This document shows positions 11,663-20,468 of a DNA stretch of 35,898 nucleotides, piece after piece; the first letter of the stretch is position 1; each line of letters begins with the position of its first letter. Under the pieces are notes generated by a model, which was given only the letters and a program-made list of their open reading frames with translations, made no database searches and was not told the DNA's origin. The stretch covers positions 1 through 35,898 of the forward strand of contig JAEHDA010000085.1 in NCBI GenBank assembly GCA_016880655.1, written 5' to 3'. Position numbers and translations under genes: made by a program. Source of the DNA: Rhodocyclaceae bacterium. GTDB taxonomy: Bacteria; Pseudomonadota; Gammaproteobacteria; Burkholderiales; Rhodocyclaceae.

Positions 11663-12450
11663 GCAACAGATCCTGCGTCATCGGGTTTGCGGAGCAGCCG
11701 GGAGCGCAACTTCTCGTAACCGGCATTGCCGAGCACGCCCTTCGCGAGCGTCAAGGCCCGGTCGCGTATCGTCATTCGGGCGAACTCCCATTTATCCTGC
11801 CCGATCCAGCGGCAGAACTGGCCGTCGGAGGTAGCGGCCAGCACCGCCAGGCGCGGGATGCGCCATTGACCGCCCTGAGTATTCCAGAGACCGGCTCGTG
11901 AAGAGCAGATGCCGCGATAGCCGATGCATTGGGCGATATCGGCGACCCGGGGGGTGAGTCGCCCGCCGGGGGGCGCGAAAAGCACCACGGCTTGTCCAAC
12001 GCGGTCCTCAATCCTGGCCTTCGAGCCGGACAGTTCCTGCTCGACTTCGCGGTCGGACAACTCATCGAAATAGCGGTGGGTATCGCCGTGGGACTGGATC
12101 GAGATTCCGGCCTTGGCGAGATCGGCCAATGCCTGCCAGTCGAGATACTGTGGTTGCCCGACCATCGTCGGGTTGACGAACAGGTCGGCGCTTCCACCGT
12201 GTTCGAGGATGTCAATTGAAGCGGCCGCATTGCTTTCGTGGCCGTCGTCGAATGTGAATGCCACTTTCCCTGCTGCTTGCCCGGAGTCGAGGATTCTTAC
12301 CACGCTGGATGCGCTACAGCCGATTGCCCGTACCTGAGCCAAATGCCTGCGAAAGGCGCTCCGCGCCACCGTGTAGTGGGGGTCGGCGTTTCCGCACTCC
12401 ACGTCCGTGCCGCCAATCGCGTGGTACATCAATACGGCCAGTTTAGTCAT
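11659..12450 (-). CDS. Polysaccharide deacetylase (NodB-like)
   Basis: Likely start ATG 12450 (MTKLAVLMYHAIGG). 'VAFTFDDGHESNAAAS' and 'ISIQSHGDTHRYFDELSD' (TFDDG and HxxxH-type motifs). Confidence 0.88.
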   Translation of the reverse strand: MTKLAVLMYHAIGGTDVECGNADPHYTVARSAFRRHLAQVRAIGCSASSVVRILDSGQAAGKVAFTFDDGHESNAAASIDILEHGGSADLFVNPTMVGQPQYLDWQALADLAKAGISIQSHGDTHRYFDELSDREVEQELSGSKARIEDRVGQAVVLFAPPGGRLTPRVADIAQCIGYRGICSSRAGLWNTQGGQWRIPRLAVLAATSDGQFCRWIGQDKWEFARMTIRDRALTLAKGVLGNAGYEKLRSRLLRKPDDAGSVA

Positions 12451-12464
12451 GTCAGACAGCCCCC

Positions 12465-13439
12465 TCAGGCTCGCGTGATGCCGGCAATCAGGCAAGCCAT
12501 GTCGCTGGCGCTGTTGCCATTGTGGATGCGCTTGATGGCCATCGGATCCATGGCGGCGCCGTTGCTGCCGAGTACGGTCGAGAAGGCCAGCTCGAACCCG
12601 TGGCGGTTCAGTACGCGCTTGGTCGCATCGTTGAAGTCCTGTAGCCGGCCGTTGGGGTAGGCAAAGTACTTCGGTGATTGGCCCGTCTCTGCCTGGATGC
12701 GATCGCGGCAGGTTCTGACTTCGATCTCAAGGGCGTCGTCATCAAGTTGCGACATGATCGGATGCGTGTGGCTGTGACCTCCGTAGGTCGTCAGGTCGAG
12801 CGACGCTCGCACCTCGTCCCAGCTCAGCATCTGCCTGTCGATGCGCGATTGCTCGCCGGAAATACCCAGGCGCGCCATGAGGCGCGACAGTTTCTCCTGT
12901 CGTTCGGCATCGGGTATCCCTTTCAGGTGCAGCTTGGCCTGGTCCCGGAAGCGAGCGCGTTCATGCGGTACGGAAAAATCGAACACCGCGTCTTCCGCCC
13001 AAGGCAGCCTGAACTGATGAGCCGGCGCATGAGCGACTGCCCAGGTGACCTCGTCGGTCCAGATCATGCCGCCGTTGTCCATGAATGAGGTTGCCAGAAA
13101 GACGACGGCAGGAATCTCCAATGCCTTCAGTATCGGATAGGCGTTGTCGAAATAGTCGCGATAGCCGTCGTCGAAGGTGACCAGTACCGGCGGGCGACCG
13201 CTGCGGGGTGCATTCGCCTGAGGCAGCAGCTGTTCGGGGCGGATAGGCTGGCAATGCCGCTTCAGCCACTGCATCTGCTCACGGAACAGTCCCACCTCGC
13301 AACCATCGAAAGGCGTGCCGGGCGAGGGCACGCGATGGTACATGAGGACGGTGACTCCGGGAGCCCGCACTACCCGGCTAGCCAAGGGCCATCCAACGGA
13401 AGATGCAACGGCGCTCTTGATCAGGCGTTTGATGTTCAT
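12465..13439 (-). CDS. Polysaccharide deacetylase (NodB-like), second copy
   Basis: Likely start ATG 13439 (MNIKRLIKSAVASSVGWPLASRV). 'VTVLMYHRV', 'VLVTFDDGYRDYFDNAYPILKALEIPAVVFLATSFMD', 'TYGGHSHTHPIMSQLDDDALEIEV'. Confidence 0.9.
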   Translation of the reverse strand: MNIKRLIKSAVASSVGWPLASRVVRAPGVTVLMYHRVPSPGTPFDGCEVGLFREQMQWLKRHCQPIRPEQLLPQANAPRSGRPPVLVTFDDGYRDYFDNAYPILKALEIPAVVFLATSFMDNGGMIWTDEVTWAVAHAPAHQFRLPWAEDAVFDFSVPHERARFRDQAKLHLKGIPDAERQEKLSRLMARLGISGEQSRIDRQMLSWDEVRASLDLTTYGGHSHTHPIMSQLDDDALEIEVRTCRDRIQAETGQSPKYFAYPNGRLQDFNDATKRVLNRHGFELAFSTVLGSNGAAMDPMAIKRIHNGNSASDMACLIAGITRA

Positions 13440-14521
13440 GGGTGAGCCCGTCCATGCAATTCGTTTGCCAAAGTCGGATGCTGCTGCCGCCGCCAAGCCA
13501 GAATACGACGCGGCAGCATCAACTTCACGATCACCTTCAGGGACGTCAGGTTGACTATTCCATGGAGCATGCTGCGCATCAACTGTCCGATAGCGCGCGG
13601 CTTGTCGGTTTCCAGCAAGGCGTTGGCAGCCTGGAGATGACAGGTGCCGATCCGTCGCCGGAATTGAAAGCGATGACGCTGAAACAACGCCGAGTCCATT
13701 CGTCTCAGCTTGTCCATGGCGATAATGGTGTCCAAGGCAAGCTGAGCCGTATTGCGGGGCGCACTGAGCTGTGCCTCGGAATAGCGATATTTCAGCAGCG
13801 GCCGATCCAGGTAGGCTGCCGGCCCCAGTCGGCACATGCGCATCAGCCAATCGTAGTCCGTTCCGTTGGCGATGCCCTCGTCGAATTCGCCTGCGATCTC
13901 GATCGCCGATCGTCGCGCCATTACGGTCGGCGGATGAATGAAGTTGCCCCACATCAGGCTCTCATAGACCTGACCGGACAGTACGGTTATCGGCGCTTGA
14001 AGCCCCGACTTCGGCCATGGTGCGAGCCCGATGTCCAGCATTTGGCGGTTTGCGTACAGTCCGGCGGGGCCGCCGGCTGTTGCGCCGACGATTCGGTAGT
14101 AGGTTGCGATATGGGAGACCTCAAGCAACTGTTCCCCGGCAAATGCCGAGAAGTCCGAACAGCAGAGTACGACGTCGGGTAGTTGCAGCATGCAGGCGAC
14201 CTGGGCGGCCAATCGGTCGGGCTGGCAAACATCGTCGGCGTCGAACAACGCAATGAAGTCGCCTTTGGCAGATCGCAAACCGCGGTTCCGCGCCGATGCG
14301 AGCCCGCCGTTCGGCTGATGAAGCGCGGTGACCCGGTCGGCATACCGATCGAGTACCCGCGCCGTATCGTCAGTCGATCCATCGTTGACGACGATGATCT
14401 CGACACTTGGGTACGACTGGGCCAATACGCTGTCGATCGCCTCCGGCAGAAACTCGGCGCCGTTGTAGCAGGGAATGACGACGCTTACGAGTGGGGGGGG
14501 TGCGTCCTGCCGCTGAGCCAT
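13436..14521 (-). CDS. Glycosyltransferase family 2
   Basis: 'VSVVIPCYNGAEFLPEAIDSVLAQSYPSVEIIVVNDGSTDDTARVLDRYADRV', 'ARNRGLRSAKGDFIALFDADDVCQPDRL'. Confidence 0.92.
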   Translation of the reverse strand: MAQRQDAPPPLVSVVIPCYNGAEFLPEAIDSVLAQSYPSVEIIVVNDGSTDDTARVLDRYADRVTALHQPNGGLASARNRGLRSAKGDFIALFDADDVCQPDRLAAQVACMLQLPDVVLCCSDFSAFAGEQLLEVSHIATYYRIVGATAGGPAGLYANRQMLDIGLAPWPKSGLQAPITVLSGQVYESLMWGNFIHPPTVMARRSAIEIAGEFDEGIANGTDYDWLMRMCRLGPAAYLDRPLLKYRYSEAQLSAPRNTAQLALDTIIAMDKLRRMDSALFQRHRFQFRRRIGTCHLQAANALLETDKPRAIGQLMRSMLHGIVNLTSLKVIVKLMLPRRILAWRRQQHPTLANELHGRAHP

Positions 14522-14524
14522 GGC

Positions 14525-15997
14525 CTAGGCTTTCTTCGTCAACCGGCCAGCCACGACGCGCAATGCGTTGCGGGCCTGTCCGTCGAACATCAACACCAAC
14601 ATCGCATACAGCAGAATTCCGCCGCCGACTTGCGCCGAAAGACCGGCCCAGCGATTGGTCAGGGATATCGAGGTAACGGCTGCATACATGATCAGGGATA
14701 GAGCCGCGAATTTGGCTGCACTGGCCCAAGGGAACGAGATCGGCAGGAGCGACTGGCTGGCGCGCCAGGCGCCAAATGCCAGAGCCGCGTAGGCAACCAG
14801 TGTGGCGATTGCAGACCCCATGATCCCGAAGCCGGGAATCAGCCAGATATTCAGGGCAACATTCAGTACCGCGCAGAAGGCCATCAGTGCGGCCATGACC
14901 ATGGTGCGCTTGTGAATGTAGAGACCGGCGCCGACGATTGCCAGGGTGGCGTCAATCGCCATGCCCCCGGCAACGTAGGGAATGACCGCGGCCCCATCTG
15001 CATATTTTTCCGATGCCAGAATGACGAGCATTTCCCTTCCCACGGCAGATACACCTGCCACCAACGGCAGCGCGGCCATCAGATAGTAGTGCAGCGCCTG
15101 CCGGATAAATCGTCCCGTTTCCTCCGGCCCCTTCTCTTCCCAACTGCGTACGTACATCGGCACGATCGCCTGGCTCAAAGCAGCAAGGAACACCGCTTGA
15201 ACATACTGGCAGAAATTGTATCCGGCCGAATAGACGCCTAGCGCCTCGCTGCCAAGCATGGCTTCAATGACGTAGCGATCGCCGATGTTGAGGATGATCC
15301 CTGAGAGCTCGAAAGCGATCATGGGAAGGCCGAACATGAGCATTCGGCGGAACAACTCAGGCGAGTACTCCCGCGGCGAAAAACGGCGCGTCCGGCTCAT
15401 CGAGGCAAAGAGCATTGCCACAGCGATCGCTTCAGCGATGACGGTCGCCCAGAAATATCCGTAAAGATCGCGTGCAACGTAGAACAGCGTTGCCAGTACC
15501 AGCGCCAGCGTGCCATAGCGCTTGATGACGTTGTAAATGTTCAGGATCCCACTCCGTTCCTCCGCACGCAGGAAGTTGACGAGGGCGCTGTCAATGGTTC
15601 TGATGAACAGCAGCACCGCAGTCAGCAGGAACAGATCGCTCACGCGTGGGTCGCTCCACCAGGAGGCGGGTATCAACTGGCTGATTGCGGCCCAGGCGAC
15701 GGCTGTCGCCATGCCTATCGCCATCATGCCGAACAGAGTCGTCGACAGATACTGCGCGATGCTTGATCGGCTCTGACCGGATTTCACTTCGCCGTAAAAG
15801 CGAATGATGGAATGCTGGACTCCGAGCTTCGATACCGCCAACAACAGCCCGAGTGTTGCCGAGATAAGGTTCAATATTCCGTACTCGGACACCGAGAATA
15901 TCCGGGTGAAGATCGGAAATGAAATGAACCCGGAAATCGTAACCAGCAGATTCCCCATCGAGTAGTTCGAAACGTGCAGTGCGAGTCGTCTAAGCAT
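14525..15997 (-). CDS. wzx: Wzx-type flippase / polysaccharide biosynthesis protein (MATE-like)
   Basis: Likely start near 15997 (MLRRLALHVSNYSMGNLLVTISGFISFPIFTRIFSVSEYGILNLISA); polytopic hydrophobic profile, 'GIMGSAIATLVAYAALAFGAW'. Upstream in-frame start at 16060 also possible. Confidence 0.88.
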   Translation of the reverse strand: MLRRLALHVSNYSMGNLLVTISGFISFPIFTRIFSVSEYGILNLISATLGLLLAVSKLGVQHSIIRFYGEVKSGQSRSSIAQYLSTTLFGMMAIGMATAVAWAAISQLIPASWWSDPRVSDLFLLTAVLLFIRTIDSALVNFLRAEERSGILNIYNVIKRYGTLALVLATLFYVARDLYGYFWATVIAEAIAVAMLFASMSRTRRFSPREYSPELFRRMLMFGLPMIAFELSGIILNIGDRYVIEAMLGSEALGVYSAGYNFCQYVQAVFLAALSQAIVPMYVRSWEEKGPEETGRFIRQALHYYLMAALPLVAGVSAVGREMLVILASEKYADGAAVIPYVAGGMAIDATLAIVGAGLYIHKRTMVMAALMAFCAVLNVALNIWLIPGFGIMGSAIATLVAYAALAFGAWRASQSLLPISFPWASAAKFAALSLIMYAAVTSISLTNRWAGLSAQVGGGILLYAMLVLMFDGQARNALRVVAGRLTKKA

Positions 15998-17159
15998 CTT
16001 GCCTGTCCGCCACGTCACCAACAGTTGCATGAGGTTTGTTGCCGAGGAAAGGAAAGGCACTCTTCAGCCGAAGCTTCATTGCCGGTATCTGCTCGCTTTG
16101 CAGGCGATACAGCATTGCCCGCAATCCTGGGCGATATGCCACCATGGTGTGCGTTTCGCGGCGCGACTTTCCCCACTGGGTCTTGTAAGGATGCTCGCCA
16201 CGAAGGAAATCGAATATGAAGTTGCCTTCCTCAATGGCATGCTCCAAAGCATGGCCGATCAGGACCAGACCCGGGCGCAGGCGCTCATAGTCCGGATCGA
16301 ACCCGGCCTGGAAATAGAAGATCTGGTTGCGGAAACGATAGCAGTAGAAAACGGCAATGCGCTTGCCGTCCGCTTCAAGGCAGTAGAACCGTATCCAGTC
16401 GCGACGGGCACAGGCGCGCACGACATCACCGTGAAAACCAACGTACTCGGGGGTCGAGAATGCATGGCCGTTCGGGTTTCCTTGCCAACGACGGTGATGC
16501 AGCGCGATCAGGCTGGCAAGAATATCGTCGACTTCCGCTTCGCTGCTCACGACGTAGAATCGTCCCTGATGCTGCGATTCCACCTTTCGACGTGTGCGGC
16601 GAATGGTGTTTCGTCGATCCCGGTGGACGGTGGCAAGGTAGTCGTCCCAGGTTGGCGGCAGGGCGACGAATGCGATCCTGGCCGAGACCGCCGTCGTGCA
16701 TGGGAGGTGCATAGCCGCGCACTGCTGCTCAAGTTCGGCGAAAAAGGCGGAGTTGCGGTCCAGATCGCTGAGCCGAAGTACTTGCCAGTCCGGCTGGTTG
16801 TTGAGCAAGTAACCGACGAGCAGTGGAATCGCCTGACTTGCCATCGTTGGCTCCAGAATCGGCCCAAGATAATCCGGCGATGTGTCTCCTCCTGTGCCGA
16901 TGAATCTGGCGCTTGTCAGCACCCGGAATCCGTAGATGGTCGTCCGCTGCAAGTAGAGCGGAAGCACAGCCTTGAGTTGCTCGTCTTCCCAAACGGTGAT
17001 GATCCGAAGGCTTTGATTCCGTCCGTAGTGCTTCCACCAATGATGGTTCCACTCCCAGCTCATGAATACGCTGGCTGCCTCGGCGGACAGGAGCAGCGCG
17101 TCCCAGTCGGCGCGGATGGAAAGAAACTGCTCGGCAGAATTGATTACGCGAACTTCCAT
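15990..17159 (-). CDS. GNAT-fold acyltransferase, CelD/BcsL/FemAB-like
   Basis: 'FMSWEWNHHWWKHYGRNQSLRIITVWEDEQLKAVLPLYLQR', 'RDRRNTIRRTRRKVE', 'GKRIAVFYCYRFRNQIFYFQAGFDPDYERLRPGLVLIGHALEHAIEEGNFIFDFLRGEHPYKTQWG'. Confidence 0.85.
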   Translation of the reverse strand: MEVRVINSAEQFLSIRADWDALLLSAEAASVFMSWEWNHHWWKHYGRNQSLRIITVWEDEQLKAVLPLYLQRTTIYGFRVLTSARFIGTGGDTSPDYLGPILEPTMASQAIPLLVGYLLNNQPDWQVLRLSDLDRNSAFFAELEQQCAAMHLPCTTAVSARIAFVALPPTWDDYLATVHRDRRNTIRRTRRKVESQHQGRFYVVSSEAEVDDILASLIALHHRRWQGNPNGHAFSTPEYVGFHGDVVRACARRDWIRFYCLEADGKRIAVFYCYRFRNQIFYFQAGFDPDYERLRPGLVLIGHALEHAIEEGNFIFDFLRGEHPYKTQWGKSRRETHTMVAYRPGLRAMLYRLQSEQIPAMKLRLKSAFPFLGNKPHATVGDVADRQDA

Positions 17160-17378
17160 GTTCCTGATGCAATTCGATTGGGTTTTCTGGCAACCAAGTG
17201 CGTGGCGGCTGTCGCGGATCGGCGGATTTCATCCTGATAGCGTTGCAGCAGGCTGCTACGGATTGCCAGATCGGCGCCATATGCGCCATCGGAGGCCACA
17301 GCTGACTGCCGGATCGCTATCGGCCGCGATTCGAGGTTATGGGGCGTTTCTTGTACCTGGCAGTCTTGGAGTTGAATT

Positions 17379-18716
17379 TTAGTCGTTTTGTCCTGATGGC
17401 TGGTTGCGAAATGCGTGGGAAAAATATCGTCCGCTTCGCCGAACGATCTCAATGAGTCGAGCAATCCCGGGCATGGGATCGCGCCAGCTTGCGTAGTAGA
17501 AGTGACGGCACTTTGCAATCGAACGAAGCCAGGCGCCCAGAGTCAATTCCCCGCGCTGGCGTTTCGCGATCAATGATTCCACGTCGCGCAAGAGATCCAA
17601 CCCGAAGATGTGCTTGATGCGAGGTGCGGGCGCAAACGTGCCAAAGTCTCCGTTGGTCATGTCTGCGTAGGCGAGCGCCGGCAGGTTGAGACCGGCCGCC
17701 GCTACGTGAGCGATGCTCATGAACGGGCGGGCATTGAAATCTATCAGATAGAAACGACGCGTCTCACGGTCACATAGCCATTCGACGCCGAAGATCCCGT
17801 GGTAGCTGACGTGATCGAACAGCCGTTCGGTATATTCGCGTAGCAGACCATCAGTGTCGCCATTCAGTCGCGCCGGAATCTCACCCATCGTGCATGTGCC
17901 GAAGTCCGGAGGCTCTTGGCGCCAGCGGCGTTTGGTCGCCATGGCCTGGACTCGACCGTCGCGGCCGCAATAGCCGTAGCAGTCGAATATGTAGCCGTCG
18001 CCGCCCTGGATGAGTTGCTGCACGATCAACGAGTCCATGCTGTTGTTTGCGACGTAGCCGAGCAGCGCTTCCCGCGATGGGATGGTCAGGTTCTTCAGTT
18101 TGAGCTTGGCACCGGGTACGCCCACGTAGAAAGGCTTGATCAAGTACGGACCGTTGTGGATGAGGCTCCATTGGGCTACCTCGTGCAACTGAGGCGCGAC
18201 AATTCCCGGAATGGTGGCCAGTCCCGCTGCATGAGCATGTGCATAGAGCCTGTCTTTGCTGACGACCTCGATCAAATCCGAGTACTCCGCGGTCAGTACG
18301 CGGCTGAATTCCTCCAGCACGCGGGCGTGTCTGGACAGCATCAAGGCATGGGCATCACAGGTCGGAACTACGATGGGGCGGTTTCCCAGTCCCCGGGCAA
18401 CGGCAATGACATGTCTCAGCAATGCATCTTCGTCGCCGAGCGAGTCATCGTAGAAACTGGCTTGGCAATAGCGCGATAGACGGACCGGATCGTCGTGCTT
18501 GAAGTAGATGGCATGGACAGGAATCCCTGCGCGACCCAGGGATCGGACGACGTCCAACCCCGTCACGGCTCTGGCGAGGACCAGCACGGTAGGGGGCTTC
18601 ACCTTTCCGACAGCGGCCCGCCCGTCGTGTCCTGCCGGGCCGTGGTCGACTCCCGCGTCGTGGACGGCTTCCGTGATCAACTCGGGAGGAACGAGAAGTG
18701 ACGAGCGAGTTTTCAT
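17379..18716 (-). CDS. ATP-grasp ligase (carboxylate-amine ligase-like)
   Basis: 'VLARAVTGLDVVRSLGRAGIPVHAIYFKHDDPVRLSRY', 'YLIKPFYVGVPGAKLKLKNL', 'GIFGVEWLCDRETRRFYLIDFNARPFMSIAHVAAAGLNLPALAY' (metal/ATP-binding ExN-like end of the ATP-grasp fold). Confidence 0.82.
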   Translation of the reverse strand: MKTRSSLLVPPELITEAVHDAGVDHGPAGHDGRAAVGKVKPPTVLVLARAVTGLDVVRSLGRAGIPVHAIYFKHDDPVRLSRYCQASFYDDSLGDEDALLRHVIAVARGLGNRPIVVPTCDAHALMLSRHARVLEEFSRVLTAEYSDLIEVVSKDRLYAHAHAAGLATIPGIVAPQLHEVAQWSLIHNGPYLIKPFYVGVPGAKLKLKNLTIPSREALLGYVANNSMDSLIVQQLIQGGDGYIFDCYGYCGRDGRVQAMATKRRWRQEPPDFGTCTMGEIPARLNGDTDGLLREYTERLFDHVSYHGIFGVEWLCDRETRRFYLIDFNARPFMSIAHVAAAGLNLPALAYADMTNGDFGTFAPAPRIKHIFGLDLLRDVESLIAKRQRGELTLGAWLRSIAKCRHFYYASWRDPMPGIARLIEIVRRSGRYFSHAFRNQPSGQND

Positions 18717-18753
18717 CTGATCCGTTGCGCTGAAGTCAAGACGTGGTATCGAG

Positions 18754-19629
18754 TCAAGCGTCCTTGATCGGCCGGATGGGTGTGGCGACGATGCCCAAGA
18801 TCCAGGTGCGGATCACATTGATCAACAATTTCTGTGACTCCAGCGAAAGCAGGGTATGGTCGATTTCCGGTAGGAAGTCGCATCGGACCTTGGCGAAGAA
18901 CGGTTCTCTGCCGAACCCGTCGCGAAACTGCCTGGCGTAGCTATAGGCGTCGATGACGCCACCTGAGAACACAAGGAAGACATTGACCTGTCGATCGACC
19001 AGCGTTTGCATCACCCGACAGTAGTCTGCGCGGGGCGGGTTTGCGGTGGATTCGTCTGACGAGAAGATGCCTGCCTGGGCGCTAGCATCAGCACGATTGG
19101 CGAGTCGCCATAGGCCTGAAATTCGACGTCCTATTGCCACAGCAGCGGCTTTCCATGATCCAGCTCGAAAGCGCTTCCAGTGACGCACAGGCGTGGACCA
19201 TCTGGTGCGATACCAGAAGCCATCGAACATCAGGATTCCGGCGACACGCTGGTCGGCTAGGGCAGTCCAATAGACATGGATGGCCCCGGAACAGTTTCCA
19301 ATCAAAATGAACCGGTGAATGCCATGATGTTGCTCAAGATAATCCATCGCCGCGCGAATGTCGGCTATCGCCTGCTGCAGGAAGTCCTGCTGAACCGAAG
19401 TCGGCCGGCTGTCGCCGAGCCCGCCCAGGTCGAAGCGCATGCTCGGGACGCCTTCTGCTGCCAAAACGCGGGACAGCTTGACGTTGAATCGGTGCGGGCC
19501 GATGCGTGGAACTACGCCCGCATTGAACGTCAGGCAGGCCATATCTCCGACGACTTCATGGGAGGTCGGTTGGCACACAACGCCGACGAGTGAGGACTCG
19601 GGACCGAACAGGACTGGCGTCTCGGTCAT
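18754..19629 (-). CDS. Alpha/beta hydrolase-fold protein, Cys at nucleophile elbow (exosortase-A-system hydrolase 1-like)
   Basis: 'LFGPESSLVGVVCQP...LTFNAGVVPRIGPHRFNVKLSRVLAAEGVPSMRFDLGGLGDS', elbow 'ILIGNCSGAIHVY' (GxCxG at about 19282-19299). Next gene upstream ends at 19626 (4-bp overlap). Confidence 0.75.
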   Translation of the reverse strand: MTETPVLFGPESSLVGVVCQPTSHEVVGDMACLTFNAGVVPRIGPHRFNVKLSRVLAAEGVPSMRFDLGGLGDSRPTSVQQDFLQQAIADIRAAMDYLEQHHGIHRFILIGNCSGAIHVYWTALADQRVAGILMFDGFWYRTRWSTPVRHWKRFRAGSWKAAAVAIGRRISGLWRLANRADASAQAGIFSSDESTANPPRADYCRVMQTLVDRQVNVFLVFSGGVIDAYSYARQFRDGFGREPFFAKVRCDFLPEIDHTLLSLESQKLLINVIRTWILGIVATPIRPIKDA

Positions 19630-20468
19630 TGAGCGTCACCTGTTTGCTGGGCGATCATCATCATCGCAGCTGTTGGGACCAAAGAGGTGTTCGCTGCGGT
19701 GTCGGTGGTCCAATTGGTACCGTGTTGCACCACAAGAACCTGCGCACGTCCGGGGTTGCGTGCGCAGATGAATTCAAGGTCCATTCCGTCCGGTGTATCC
19801 GGGTCCGTTATGACGATGATGTCCGATGGGGTGGTTGGCCAGCTGTGGCTCTCGGTGCCAAGCGCCATGAGTTGGCTCCGAAGCCTTGGCGACAAGGCGA
19901 AACCTATGGCTTCGTCCCGATAGCAACTCGGATCATCGGCAAGGTCGCGCGGAGCTGGGTTTAAGGGCAGGCTGTATACATTCTCGAGACTGGCGATGTG
20001 TCGATCGCGCAGGTGGGCAAGGTAACGAGAGCCATCCAACACCGGATCCCACAGGATCAGCCTGGCCAAGTCCGTCGGCGCGGTGCGGGCCGCACGAAGC
20101 GCCACGCTCCCGCCCAGTCTCATACCAACCCAGACAATACGAGACGTGGCAGCGAGTCGTCGAAGCTCCTGATGGGCGGTATGCAGATCCTGACACCAGC
20201 CGTCCAGGTCACCTTCGGCGTCGTCACCCATTGAGTCGCCTGTGCCGAAATAGTCGAACCGAAGCACCGGATGCCCTGCCCGTGCCAACCGTTCCGCCAA
20301 CGCTCGCTGAAAACGTTGGGCGCGGATTGCCTCCTGACCGAACGCATTGCAGAGGATCACTGCTGGTCTGTGGTCTGCGGCTTGTGCCTGCGAAAGGTGA
20401 TAAATGCCGAACAGCCGACGTTCCGGGGGACCGAACGCGATCGGCTGGAAATTGGTGAGCGTATTCAT
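19626..20468 (-). CDS. Alpha/beta hydrolase-fold protein, Arg at nucleophile-elbow position (exosortase-A-system hydrolase 2-like)
   Basis: 'AVILCNAFGQEAIRAQRFQRALAERLARAGHPVLRFDYFGTGDSMGDD', elbow 'IVWVGMRLGGSVALRAAR' (GxRxG). Confidence 0.75.
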   Translation of the reverse strand: MNTLTNFQPIAFGPPERRLFGIYHLSQAQAADHRPAVILCNAFGQEAIRAQRFQRALAERLARAGHPVLRFDYFGTGDSMGDDAEGDLDGWCQDLHTAHQELRRLAATSRIVWVGMRLGGSVALRAARTAPTDLARLILWDPVLDGSRYLAHLRDRHIASLENVYSLPLNPAPRDLADDPSCYRDEAIGFALSPRLRSQLMALGTESHSWPTTPSDIIVITDPDTPDGMDLEFICARNPGRAQVLVVQHGTNWTTDTAANTSLVPTAAMMMIAQQTGDAQ

